Shown here: piece after piece, positions 16,844 through 25,720 of the stretch
Position numbering within the stretch: position 1 is the stretch's first letter
Layout of the letters: the number at the start of each line of letters is the position of its first letter
From: a virus
Direction: 5' to 3' (one strand)
IMG/VR virus record: IMGVR_UViG_3300046804_001641
Coordinates: 1-47,101 of that record
Length of the DNA: 47,101 nt
Program-made: the position numbers and the translations under genes
Notes under the pieces: model-generated
What the model was told of the DNA's origin: nothing
The model's database searches: none
What the model saw: the letters and a program-made list of their open reading frames with translations, nothing else

Positions 16844-18967
16844 TTAATTTGATGACGTGGATGGCGTGGTTGTAGTTGTCACTGGGTTGCCAGAACCGTC
16901 AACAACTGGGCGGCCGCTGCCGTCAGTCACTGCTGTGGTTGTGGATCCAGCTTGTGCATTAGCTAGACACTGCTTGACTATGTCAACGTGCTTGGCAATC
17001 TGCGCTGCCACCATGGCCACTGTGACAAAGCCCGCTTTGCCACCTGGATCAAATGCTGGGTTGGCCTTGTATTCACGGCTGCCGCCCTGCCAGATCACAA
17101 AGTCGTCGGGCTTGCCTACGGCTGCGGGCCAGAGAATAGTCAAGTAGATGTCTACTAATCGTGGGCTGGGTGCCTTTTTGTTCAGCTTGTTAACTTCAAA
17201 GTACTTCTGCACATACGTACACTGTTCCACACGACTCATCATACGCAGTGCATCAGTGGTTGTGCCAATCGCTTGTGCCGCAGGACCACCGAACTGAATC
17301 AGTCCAGTATAGCCTAGACTGTTACGGATCCAGGGGTCAAATGTGGCTGCTGACTCCAAATGCATACAGGACAGCATGTCAATATAGTTCAGTTTGAGGT
17401 TGGTACTGATTTCCTGCACTTTACTGATAAACGCCTTGTCAGACGCCCAGGGTGCTGGTTCACCACGGAACTTGCCGCGATCCACTTTGTTCTTGTTGGC
17501 TGCTGGCAATGTGGTAGTTGTACTGCTACCAGTAGTTGTTGCTGGTGCTGCCGACACTGCTGTTGATGTTTCAGCATTGGCTCTCTGGATCGTGGGAGTC
17601 TGATTGCTCTGCCCAGTTCTGTTACTTCTAGAATAGGGTTCGTGTGTGGGTGCCTCAGTAACAATACTTTCAAATTGTTCAGTAGCTGTCCAGATACCAG
17701 CCGCGTTGGGTTTGACATCTGGATGTGTGATCTTGGTGAATTCTTGCAGTTGTTCCACAGTGGCAGTGTTTTCGTCGTTCATGTTGATGTTAGAACCTTC
17801 AAGGTTCATATCACCCACACACTGTATTGTGCCAGTTGCGCCCACTAGTAAATCGTAATTGGCAATGCTAGCAATAGCAATCTTTTCACCCTGTACTTGG
17901 TATGCTAATGTCGCCAAATGTTGTATTGTCTGTGACTCCACTTCCACTTTGATACCCGCATACTGGTTGATGTTTCTACCGGCATGCATGTTAATATCTC
18001 TATTAGAGTGCAAATTCAAGTCACCCTTGGTACGCACGTTTATTCCGCTCTGGGCATAGACTTCAATTTTGCCGTCAGCACTGAATTCCAACCAGCTCTT
18101 GCCGCTGGCATGGCTGATATAGATCACTTCGCCACTGTCGTGCATGACAATCTGATGGCCACCACTGGTACGTAGACGCATTTGTTTGTCAGTGCCGTCC
18201 TCAGAACCGTCGTCCATAAAGAACGTGTGCCCACCCACACGGCTGGTGACAATATTTCTATTTAGGTCCACACTGAGTGGACGCCCTGGTGTGCTTATAC
18301 CGAATACATAGCTGGGCGTTTCACGTTGACTGCTACTGGTGTTGGTGCCACGAATTGTGTCTTTAATCAAGCCCTGGTTGATTAACAACCGAGCTTGTAA
18401 CTCATGCACTGGTTTAGGTAGTTTAAGGAAATCCCCCTCCAGCGCGGCTGCCACAGTGTTATCATTGTATTCCACAACAGGGGCAGTGTCCAGTTCTTTT
18501 ATTTCGTCTTTAAGGGCGGGATTAACAGTACCCTTCTCCAGATTGGTTGCTGAAGAAAGTCCTGGTACCATGTAATGATTGGTTCTATCTGGCAAACAGG
18601 CAAAGTAATATCCCTTGTTAGGGTTACCGTTTACAAAGATACACAACACTAGCACACCTGGATCTGGTGGAGTCATCCACATACCATAACTGTGCTTGCT
18701 GGTGGTAAAACTGTTGGTTGTTCGGTTTTTATTTTCGGTATAGCCAAAAAACGGGCTAGCATAAGTCACTTTACGCCAGCTAGTATCATTGTCTTCATCG
18801 TTGCCGCCCAGTTCAGGAATAAAAACCGCCACGCGGCCCAGCTTCATAGGGTCGTTGACATTTTTAACCTTGCCGACATAAGGGCCTGGGTCAATTTTAG
18901 TTCCTGGTGCTTCGTCGGGTCTTGCCCAAAAGGGCATCCGATTGCCGACACGATCATCTAATGGCAT
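16844..18967 (-). CDS. 5: Baseplate hub needle protein gp5-like, with C-terminal lytic transglycosylase-like domain
   Basis: This 707-residue protein is the cell-puncturing needle. Domains in order: an OB-fold of the gp5/VgrG type at about residues 25-130 (GPYVGKVKNVNDPMKLGRV to NPNKGYYFACLPD); a glycine- and histidine-rich linker; a triple-stranded beta-helix at about 280-400 with repeats such as INVRTKGDLNLHSNRDINMH; a threonine/alanine-rich linker; and a domain at about 498-665 with the goose-lysozyme/SLT signature (MHLESAATFDPWIRNSLGYT followed by GLIQF), whose glutamate near 537 would be catalytic. In T4 gp5 the lysozyme lies between the OB-fold and the helix and is of a different family, so the order here is rearranged. 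The tail of the protein is low complexity (T, S, G). Its ATG overlaps the preceding stop (TAATG), indicating coupled translation. Confidence 0.88.
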   Translation of the reverse strand: MPLDDRVGNRMPFWARPDEAPGTKIDPGPYVGKVKNVNDPMKLGRVAVFIPELGGNDEDNDTSWRKVTYASPFFGYTENKNRTTNSFTTSKHSYGMWMTPPDPGVLVLCIFVNGNPNKGYYFACLPDRTNHYMVPGLSSATNLEKGTVNPALKDEIKELDTAPVVEYNDNTVAAALEGDFLKLPKPVHELQARLLINQGLIKDTIRGTNTSSSQRETPSYVFGISTPGRPLSVDLNRNIVTSRVGGHTFFMDDGSEDGTDKQMRLRTSGGHQIVMHDSGEVIYISHASGKSWLEFSADGKIEVYAQSGINVRTKGDLNLHSNRDINMHAGRNINQYAGIKVEVESQTIQHLATLAYQVQGEKIAIASIANYDLLVGATGTIQCVGDMNLEGSNINMNDENTATVEQLQEFTKITHPDVKPNAAGIWTATEQFESIVTEAPTHEPYSRSNRTGQSNQTPTIQRANAETSTAVSAAPATTTGSSTTTTLPAANKNKVDRGKFRGEPAPWASDKAFISKVQEISTNLKLNYIDMLSCMHLESAATFDPWIRNSLGYTGLIQFGGPAAQAIGTTTDALRMMSRVEQCTYVQKYFEVNKLNKKAPSPRLVDIYLTILWPAAVGKPDDFVIWQGGSREYKANPAFDPGGKAGFVTVAMVAAQIAKHVDIVKQCLANAQAGSTTTAVTDGSGRPVVDGSGNPVTTTTTPSTSSN

Positions 18968-21900
18968 TAGAGTTCTTCTCCGTATTCATTAATACTTACC
19001 TCTTCAGCTTCAACCAGATCTTCTTCCAGTCCACTAAAAGTATCTGCGTAGAATAGGTCAGCATCATCATCTTGCACTGCCTTCTCTTCTTCCCCATCTG
19101 GGTAAGCAAAAGCTTCTTCGTCCACATTAACTGGTTCAAGATAGTTGTCTTCAGCTGCCTGACGAGCTGTCTCAAAAGGATCTTCACCAGACACATTAAT
19201 AAACTCCCCAGCTTCTTTGAGTGATTTGGTGCCAGACGATGCTAGTGTGGCCACGGCATCACCAGCACTGCCTGGTATTGACTTAACTGCAGAACTCACT
19301 TGTGCTTCTACTCTGCTTACTGGGTTGTCATCTGCTTTCTTGGCTGCTGGTGTTTCACGAGCGCCTGTGTTCTTGGCCGCATCAGCCACTTGCACATCAC
19401 CACTGTCATATTGATCACCCAGCACACGGATACAATTCAACTTCTGTGTGAACTTGCCACCTTCAAAGTCATGTGACACTGTCAATACTTTGTAAAAACC
19501 AGTGAATGCACTCTGCATGGACTTGTCCATTTGCCCGTCTTTGCCCGACTGCATGAGACCAGTAACTGGGTCCCAGTCCACAGGAGTAATAAATTTGGCC
19601 AGGATATATACTTCACCATGATCCAGCACAATGCTCTTGGTTTTGTCATTTACCCAGTTTCTGTTCTTGGGCGCTTCTTCAATTTCACCGTCCTTGATAC
19701 CGCCCATAAAAATCTCGTCCTGCTTGAGCCAGGCTGGGTCGCCAACAATGCTTAGATCCAGCGTGATCATGTCTGCACCACGTTTGACTAGATATTCAAA
19801 CAAACTTTCTGCAACCACTGTTTTGGGATCGCTATTGTTGGACGAGTTGCGGGTGGCTGAGTTGTTACCAATAGGTTCCAGTCGACGCACCAGCATGGCT
19901 TTGTTGGTACTAGGATCGTCTTCCACTTTACTGGTCTCGCTGTCAGGTTTACCGTCAGCAGCCTGTGTTGTTGTAAAATATTTCAATGTATCAGGAGTGA
20001 ACGCTGTGAAAAATCCAGTATCAAACTTGATGTCAAAATTCAGCACATCCACGTTGTGTCCAGTGTAGATGTAGTTGTATTCTTTTACTGGTCCTGGTAT
20101 CTTGCCTTTGGGCGCACCAGGAAAGTCGTTCTGATAGATGGTGTAAGGACGCACAATGTATTTTAACTTGAGTGCGTAGGTGTTTCTGATAGTATCGTAT
20201 TCACCAATGTTGACCTTGGTGGTGATTCTGTACCAATTTAGGGGGCCATCTGTTTTTAGATTGGATGATGCAGACTTGATGTCTGTGCCAGCTTGCGGAT
20301 CATTCAATTGGTCACGAATGTACTTGCTCTGTCGTACAATTCGGTTGATCACTTCCAGCACACTGTCACCACCGCTGATACTGTGTGTGACGTTTTTGTA
20401 GTCCACTTGTTCTTTAGGCTTGCTCTTGTCATGTTCGTCACCAGGCTTGCCCTGTTTGGCATCAGTGGCTTGGACATATTCCTGTGCAACAATTTCCGAC
20501 TTGGCAATGTCAGGATGGATATCAAATTCCACTTCATCCACAACACCTTTGGCTTTTTCACGCTTGAGTTTTTCTTGCCATACTTTAAATGCACCAGCAT
20601 ACCCTGACTGCCCGTTGGTGCTGGCAGTGGATTTCCAATTTTTTAACTCAGCTTCAATTTTGTCCTTGTCTTCCTGTTGCATACCACCAGTCTCATCATA
20701 CTGCGATAGCTCACGAGTGTATTTTTTCTCCAGCTCTGCACGTTCACCTTCTTCAGCTGCTTTAAGATCGATCTTGCCTGCGTTGAAGAACTCACTCACA
20801 GTATTGGCTACGATGTTGTAACTGCCTGTTGCGCGGCCCAGTCGCTGACCAAATGCCTGATGGTTATAGGGAATTGCCTGTACTTTGTATTCAGCACCCT
20901 GTTGGTTTACTGTGAAGTCAATGCTGATAATTTTAATAGGGAAATATTTACTGGGTACTTCAGGAACAGGTGCGTGTACTTTGCCCCTGTCATCCCATCC
21001 AATAAAATCGATCTGAATTAGGAAGACCATCTCTGTCCAGTTTTGTATTTTTAACTTTTGTGCCAATATGAACAAACGCTCTAGTAGAGTGACACCATAG
21101 GGTTCAATAATGGTAAAGTTCATAGTCAGTGCGTTACTGCCACGACTCTCAGCATTAAGACCCACGATGGATTCCATTTTGAAATCCTTAAAGAACATGT
21201 CCTCTTTAAAGTTACCGTCACGTACAAACTTGGCATCAGCGCGACCACCGCTGGCTATTAGCACATGTTTAGGCACATAGTCAGGCAGTTTACCACTAGC
21301 GAGATCGTTGTAATGCTGTAGGTCAATAGAGTGCAAACTCAGATTGTAAGTGTAACTGGCATAATTCAATAGCGAGTTGGGTAGTGGTTCAATCTTTTGT
21401 GGCTTGCCTGAATTAACTGAAGTGTCTTTACCACTGGAAACTTTACTATCACCAGTTACAGTTTGTGCTTGTGCTGTGGATTTATCAGCAGTTGGTTCAG
21501 TGGGCTCAGTTGGACCACCCAGTTGTTCCAGTTGTTCAGACTCTGCAGGCTGTTCCCCATCCTTGATTGCTTTGGCTTCTTCGTCAGTTACCAGTAACCC
21601 ACTATCTGTTTTAGTCCAGCCTTCTTTGTCAGTGGGTGCTTCGGGCGCACTTGCAGGAACAGTTGCGGGCGCAGCCGTTGGTGCAGTTGTTTCTTTACTA
21701 GCAGTGGCAGCTTGGCCAGCAGTAGAGCCAGCGTCTTTTTTATCGGCAGATGCTTGTGACGCAGCCAGTTGTGCATCAAATCCTGACGCCAGTTCTGACG
21801 ACAGTGACGGAATTTCTGCTAATGCAGCCTTTTGAGAATCTATTTGTTTTTGTAGTTCTTCAACTCTAGCTCTTGCTCGCTCTCGACTGTTTACCCAAGC

Positions 21901-22155
21901 ACCACCATCTGCGGCTCTGGGGTTAGTAGGATCGGCATCAATTTTAGCTTGGTTATCAAGAAAGGATTGTTTAGCTGCTTGTTGAGCACCTTCGTATTCA
22001 TTAATTAAATTTTCAGTACTGTTTTTATAACGATTAAGTTGAGCCTGTGCATCTGCAAGTGATGTAAATGTGCCAACAACTGCTACACTGTTGTTACTGG
22101 CGACCACTTGCAGTGTTACACCACCATACTTTGTATCAATGTAATTTACTGCCAT
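18967..22155 (-). CDS. Large baseplate hub structural protein, gp27-like by position
   Basis: A 1062-residue virion protein between gp53 and the gp5-like needle, where a gp27-type hub ring carrying the needle would be expected. N-terminal residues 1-140 are helical with a predicted coiled coil (RARARVEELQKQIDSQKAAL). Residues 140-260 are an alanine, proline, threonine and glutamate-rich linker, probably disordered. The folded core begins at NSLLNYASYTYNLSLHSIDL and contains TMNFTIIEPYGVTLLERLF and WTEMVFLIQIDFIGWDD; a charged helical insert follows near 450-560. The last 70 residues are strongly acidic. I recognise the core as a type common in aquatic T4-like phages but cannot prove homology to gp27. 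One base separates its ATG from the gp53 stop, and its stop overlaps the gp5-like start. Confidence 0.7.
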   Translation of the reverse strand: MAVNYIDTKYGGVTLQVVASNNSVAVVGTFTSLADAQAQLNRYKNSTENLINEYEGAQQAAKQSFLDNQAKIDADPTNPRAADGGAWVNSRERARARVEELQKQIDSQKAALAEIPSLSSELASGFDAQLAASQASADKKDAGSTAGQAATASKETTAPTAAPATVPASAPEAPTDKEGWTKTDSGLLVTDEEAKAIKDGEQPAESEQLEQLGGPTEPTEPTADKSTAQAQTVTGDSKVSSGKDTSVNSGKPQKIEPLPNSLLNYASYTYNLSLHSIDLQHYNDLASGKLPDYVPKHVLIASGGRADAKFVRDGNFKEDMFFKDFKMESIVGLNAESRGSNALTMNFTIIEPYGVTLLERLFILAQKLKIQNWTEMVFLIQIDFIGWDDRGKVHAPVPEVPSKYFPIKIISIDFTVNQQGAEYKVQAIPYNHQAFGQRLGRATGSYNIVANTVSEFFNAGKIDLKAAEEGERAELEKKYTRELSQYDETGGMQQEDKDKIEAELKNWKSTASTNGQSGYAGAFKVWQEKLKREKAKGVVDEVEFDIHPDIAKSEIVAQEYVQATDAKQGKPGDEHDKSKPKEQVDYKNVTHSISGGDSVLEVINRIVRQSKYIRDQLNDPQAGTDIKSASSNLKTDGPLNWYRITTKVNIGEYDTIRNTYALKLKYIVRPYTIYQNDFPGAPKGKIPGPVKEYNYIYTGHNVDVLNFDIKFDTGFFTAFTPDTLKYFTTTQAADGKPDSETSKVEDDPSTNKAMLVRRLEPIGNNSATRNSSNNSDPKTVVAESLFEYLVKRGADMITLDLSIVGDPAWLKQDEIFMGGIKDGEIEEAPKNRNWVNDKTKSIVLDHGEVYILAKFITPVDWDPVTGLMQSGKDGQMDKSMQSAFTGFYKVLTVSHDFEGGKFTQKLNCIRVLGDQYDSGDVQVADAAKNTGARETPAAKKADDNPVSRVEAQVSSAVKSIPGSAGDAVATLASSGTKSLKEAGEFINVSGEDPFETARQAAEDNYLEPVNVDEEAFAYPDGEEEKAVQDDDADLFYADTFSGLEEDLVEAEEVSINEYGEEL

Positions 22156-22156
22156 T

Positions 22157-22459
22157 TTATAGACCCAATGCGTTGACTAGGGTTTCCTTTTTAGGAATAA
22201 AAATAGTTGTACCTTCTTTAAAGTCCCAGATTGGGTCAGTAATGGTGTTGGGATTACGCATGGCAAACACCCACCACAATCTTGAGTCACCGTACAAGTC
22301 ATAACTCAATAGGTCTGGACGATACCGATAGACGCCGTTGATTGTGATAGACACATCATCCAACAATTTGGGAATGGGTCTGGGCGTCATCACGTCCATG
22401 AAGTTGCCGTACATCTCAGTAGAGTAGTAGGGACTTGCTTTGCTATATGATACTGCCAT
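22157..22459 (-). CDS. 53: Baseplate wedge protein gp53
   Basis: A 100-residue protein with the gp53 core: an N-terminal SPYYSTEMYGNFMDVMTPRP segment, YRPDLLSYDLYGDSRLWWVF with its characteristic tryptophans, and a C-terminal LysM-like end (WDFKEGTTIFIPKKETL). In T4, gp53 (196 residues) clamps adjacent wedges together with gp25 and gp6. This version is about half the length, close to the LysM-containing core alone. It sits one base downstream of the gp48-like stop and one base upstream of the large hub gene, so the three are translationally coupled. Confidence 0.9.
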   Translation of the reverse strand: MAVSYSKASPYYSTEMYGNFMDVMTPRPIPKLLDDVSITINGVYRYRPDLLSYDLYGDSRLWWVFAMRNPNTITDPIWDFKEGTTIFIPKKETLVNALGL

Positions 22460-22460
22460 T

Positions 22461-23708
22461 TTAGATGAATCCCTTGCTGATTAATCCGCCTGCGGCGAAT
22501 GTTTTGAAGTCGAAGTTGTCATGTATCAACTTGCGGCTGTACACTGGCTGTAATGTGATGTTGATCTGACTGTTGGTGGGCATTCGCACTTTGTTATTTT
22601 GTACATTGATGGACACATAGTCCACGTCCTGTGGCATGGTGTGCTGGAAACTGGTCAACACACAAGGTACATGTGGGAAATACAATTTGCCATAACCGTT
22701 TAGGAACAACACTGGGGGCGGTGCGCCAGCATTCTGGCTCTTGCCATAAAACATTTTGGTGGCTGATCGGAAAAACTGGATAGCTGCCATCACATACTGT
22801 CCCTCGGCCTGATTTTGCACAGTAAAGTCACCAGCAATAGTGATTGCTTGCACTTCAGAATTGTTATAAAAGTAGTTGGTATAGTTGCTGTGTGTCAGTG
22901 ACTGACTCTGATAACCAGCACTGTGTTGCACAGAAATTGTCGGAGTGTAGGGAAACACTACACCCAGTGTGGGTGCTAGTGGTTTTAGCAGATTGTTGCT
23001 GGGATCTTCATACAGTATTCCACTGCCCTGACCCACACTGATTTTAATACGCCAGTCTTCCTCAACTGTTTTGGTACCACCTTTAAAGTCAGACATTTTA
23101 TAATTGACCGCAGGGCTGCCGCCAACTGAGATGCCTTTGCTAGTTAAGAAACTCTTAGCACTGTTAAGCCCACCTTTAATTTTGCTAGTCAGACTTTCTA
23201 ATCGTAAATTCTTGGGATCTAGACCAGCAGTCGCGCTCTGCCCCTTATTACCAGAGGGCAATTCGCCCACTAGGCTACGAGTGCCTGCACTGCCGCCCGT
23301 GCCTTCACCATCCCAACCGTTGGGATTTTCATCGCCGTACAGATACTGAGACTCACCAGTGTCAGTGTTGTCGCTTAATAGTACTGGATCTTCTTCGTTA
23401 ATATCAGGGCTGAGGCTGTTGTATCCTTCGCGATCGGCACCAGGGGGTGGACGCAAGTTGCCGTATTCGTCATACTGTTGATATTCTTCGTAATTGTCGT
23501 CGAAGCCCACAAACACTGGATTGTTGTTTTCATCCAGCTGATAACCCGGCATCAGGTTGCCTTCATCATCATAAGGCACGTCGTAGCTGGAGTCCACATT
23601 ATCAGGAACAGTCGTGGTGGGTTCTTGGCCACCAGTGTTGTCAGGTGGCGCTCCTTCTACTGGTACTATGTTACCAAGGGGATTATCTAATTCAAAATCG
23701 TCGGACAT
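22461..23708 (-). CDS. 48: Baseplate tail tube cap protein gp48-like, with long disordered N-terminus
   Basis: First gene of the minus-strand baseplate operon, 415 residues. The C-terminal half (from about residue 205) matches the gp48/gp54 tube-initiator family: DWRIKISVGQGSGILYEDPS, FPYTPTISVQHSAGYQSQSL, then QNQAEGQYVMAAIQFFRSAT with KMFYGKSQ, and a closing DVDYVSINVQNN. In T4, gp48 caps the hub and is the platform on which the tail tube polymerises. The N-terminal 200 residues are unusual: acidic, rich in D, E, G, P, N and Y, with two similar units (DEGNLMPGYQ and DEYGNLRPPP), and probably unfolded. T4 gp48 is 364 residues. The start ATG at 23708 has a weak GGAAA site and a minus-strand late promoter 62 bases upstream. 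Confidence 0.85.
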   Translation of the reverse strand: MSDDFELDNPLGNIVPVEGAPPDNTGGQEPTTTVPDNVDSSYDVPYDDEGNLMPGYQLDENNNPVFVGFDDNYEEYQQYDEYGNLRPPPGADREGYNSLSPDINEEDPVLLSDNTDTGESQYLYGDENPNGWDGEGTGGSAGTRSLVGELPSGNKGQSATAGLDPKNLRLESLTSKIKGGLNSAKSFLTSKGISVGGSPAVNYKMSDFKGGTKTVEEDWRIKISVGQGSGILYEDPSNNLLKPLAPTLGVVFPYTPTISVQHSAGYQSQSLTHSNYTNYFYNNSEVQAITIAGDFTVQNQAEGQYVMAAIQFFRSATKMFYGKSQNAGAPPPVLFLNGYGKLYFPHVPCVLTSFQHTMPQDVDYVSINVQNNKVRMPTNSQINITLQPVYSRKLIHDNFDFKTFAAGGLISKGFI

Positions 23709-23748
23709 TCACGTTTCCAGGTTTGGCTAAATCAGTAAGCATAATTAC

Positions 23749-23777
23749 TTGACATGCACTTGTTTTAATTATTTATT
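23749..23777 (+). promoter_or_regulatory. Host sigma70-type promoter driving gp55-gp47-gp46
   Basis: A perfect -35 TTGACA (23749-23754) is followed after 17 bases by TTTATT (23772-23777), which matches 4 of 6 bases of TATAAT. The predicted start near 23784 places the ATG at 23814 within a normal leader and makes the ATG at 23787 unlikely. This fits expression of gp55 before late transcription. Confidence 0.5.
23770..23777 (-). promoter_or_regulatory. T4-type late promoter -10 (AATAAATA) for the baseplate operon
   Basis: The minus-strand sequence AATAAATA lies in the divergent gap. The inferred transcript start near 23763 gives a 55-base leader to the gp48-like gene. It overlaps the host-type promoter read in the other direction toward gp55. 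Confidence 0.55.
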
Positions 23778-23813
23778 TGTAGTAATATGTATGTGTTTTA
23801 TACAGGGAGAGCC

Positions 23814-24686
23814 ATGCGCCACAATTACTTAAACAACCGAGACATACTGAAAGAGATCCACAAGAGCAAGAGTACATACTGTAGTTTTCAAAAGGCAGAA
23901 TATGCACAATTCGACCTGATTGTGCATGACATTTCAGAAATCAACAAGAAAGCGGTAACAGAAGCCCGCAAAAACCGCGCTGATCGACTGGCACGAGACG
24001 CATACGATGTGGCTGTTGCCCTAGCACAAGAGCAAAAGACCGACAAACCCAAGCAGGATCAGTTCGCCATCAAACACACTGACATCAGCAAAATGGACCT
24101 GATTTTTCGTGTGATGACCTGGGATCACATTCCCATCGTGGAACCCAAGAAAGTGGAAGTGGAAGAGGACTCACTGCTGGAAACCGAATACGACGACGAA
24201 CCCGTGGTGGCTGCGCCCACCAAATACGTCAAAGTGAACTTTCCACCATTCCAGCATTGGAAGTTCAAGGAAGAAGACAGCGACGAACTTATATGTGTGG
24301 GCAAAAGCCACTGGCTGGGCGGGGTCAAGACGGGCAAATACAGCCGAGACCATGGCGCCATGACCAACAAGCTGGCACTGATGTTTATGAAACTGTGCGA
24401 GCGATATGCCACACGTAGCAACTGGCGTGGGTATACCTATAATGATGAAATGCGTTCGCAGGCTTTGCTACAGTTATCACAGATTGGCTTACAGTTTGAC
24501 GAATCCAAATCGCAAAACCCCTTTGCCTACTACACAGCCGCAATCACCAACTCGTTTACACGGGTGCTCAATATCGAGAAGCGCAATCAAAACCTCCGAG
24601 ACGATATTTTACAAATGAACAACCTGAATCCCAGCTACACTAGACAGAATGAATGGTCCGGTGGGGGCTCGCATTCCGACGATTAA
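23814..24686 (+). CDS. 55: Late-transcription sigma factor gp55
   Basis: Sigma factor that redirects host RNA polymerase to late promoters of the TATAAATA type. The C-terminal third carries the conserved gp55 region: WRGYTYNDEMRSQALLQLS, then NPFAYYTAAITNSFTRVLN and EKRNQNLRDDILQMN, corresponding to sigma region 2. The chosen ATG at 23814 (MRHNYLNNRDIL) has a GGGAGA ribosome site 4 bases upstream; an in-frame ATG at 23787 lacks one. At 290 residues it is longer than T4 gp55 (185). The extra N-terminal part is charged, with a helix rich in R, A and K followed by an acidic stretch (KKVEVEEDSLLETEYDDEP). It leads a plus-strand operon, with gp47 starting 17 bases after its stop. Late promoter elements that could be its targets occur throughout the window. 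Confidence 0.92.
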   Translation: MRHNYLNNRDILKEIHKSKSTYCSFQKAEYAQFDLIVHDISEINKKAVTEARKNRADRLARDAYDVAVALAQEQKTDKPKQDQFAIKHTDISKMDLIFRVMTWDHIPIVEPKKVEVEEDSLLETEYDDEPVVAAPTKYVKVNFPPFQHWKFKEEDSDELICVGKSHWLGGVKTGKYSRDHGAMTNKLALMFMKLCERYATRSNWRGYTYNDEMRSQALLQLSQIGLQFDESKSQNPFAYYTAAITNSFTRVLNIEKRNQNLRDDILQMNNLNPSYTRQNEWSGGGSHSDD

Positions 24687-24703
24687 CCCTATAAACTAGA
24701 TAG

Positions 24704-25720
24704 ATGACTAATTTATTCAAGAAAGCCGCACTCTTCACAGATATTCACCTGGGGCTGAAAGGCAACAGTCTGACACATCTTGAAGACTGTTGGAAATTTG
24801 TTCAATGGGCCACAGAGAAAGCCAAAGCTGAAGGTTGCGAGACCGCAATGTTTTTGGGGGACTGGCACAACAACAGAGCCAACATCAACATCGTGACTCT
24901 CAATTACAGTCTCAAATGCCTGGAGCATCTTAATGCTAACTTTACTACTGTTTACTTCATACCTGGGAATCACGACCTGTATTATCGCGATAAGCGTGAT
25001 ATTCAGAGCGTCGAATGGGCGAGGAATCTCCCGAATGTACAAATCGTTAACGATTGGTTTTCTGCTGGTGATGTTGTTATTGCACCTTGGCTGGTGGGCG
25101 ATGATCACAAGCGAATCCCCAAGCTACGAGGAAAGTACATGTTTGGGCACTTTGAACTGCCAGGCTACTTGATGAATGCCATGGTGGAAATGCCCGAGCA
25201 TGGAGAAATCCGTCGTGAACATTTTGAAAACTTTGATCATGTGTTCACTGGCCATTTCCACAAACGACAGACTAAAAAGAACATCACGTATATTGGCAAC
25301 TGTTTCCCACACAACTATGCTGATGCTGGCGATGACGAGCGCGGCCTTACTATTCTAGAATGGGGCAAGGCTCCCGAGTATCATGCCTGGCCTGATCAGC
25401 CCAAGTATCGTGTGTTCAAACTGAGTGATGTGCTGAACAATGCTGACGCCATGCTGAAAGCCAACATGCACGTTCGTGTCAATCTGGACATTGACGTCAG
25501 TTATGAAGAAGCCAACTTTATCAAAGAGACTTTTGTGGACACGTACAAATTACGTGAGATCACTCTAATTCCCATCAAGGACGACTCGCTGAGCGTGGCT
25601 GTGTCTGATGGTGAGCTGAAATTCGAAAGCGTGGACAGTATTGTGACCAGTCAGCTGTCGGAAGTCAGCAGTGATCATTATGATCCCAAAATCCTGCTGG
25701 AGATTTACCGTAGCCTATGA
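24704..25720 (+). CDS. 47: Recombination endonuclease subunit gp47 (Mre11/SbcD-like)
   Basis: A 338-residue calcineurin-like metallophosphoesterase, the nuclease half of the phage Mre11-Rad50 complex that resects DNA ends for recombination-dependent replication. All metal-binding motifs are visible: DIH at 13-15, GDWHNN at 52-57, GNHD at 88-91, GHF at 148-150 and GHFH at 183-186. Length is essentially that of T4 gp47 (339). Its last codon overlaps the start of gp46 (ATGA at 25717-25720), as expected for subunits made in fixed ratio. No key residue is missing. Confidence 0.96.
   Translation: MTNLFKKAALFTDIHLGLKGNSLTHLEDCWKFVQWATEKAKAEGCETAMFLGDWHNNRANINIVTLNYSLKCLEHLNANFTTVYFIPGNHDLYYRDKRDIQSVEWARNLPNVQIVNDWFSAGDVVIAPWLVGDDHKRIPKLRGKYMFGHFELPGYLMNAMVEMPEHGEIRREHFENFDHVFTGHFHKRQTKKNITYIGNCFPHNYADAGDDERGLTILEWGKAPEYHAWPDQPKYRVFKLSDVLNNADAMLKANMHVRVNLDIDVSYEEANFIKETFVDTYKLREITLIPIKDDSLSVAVSDGELKFESVDSIVTSQLSEVSSDHYDPKILLEIYRSL

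Noticed and set aside
23787-23813. Upstream ATG for gp55
   Set aside because: It lacks a ribosome site and lies at the predicted transcript start; ATG 23814 has GGGAGA at proper distance and gives a natural N-terminus.
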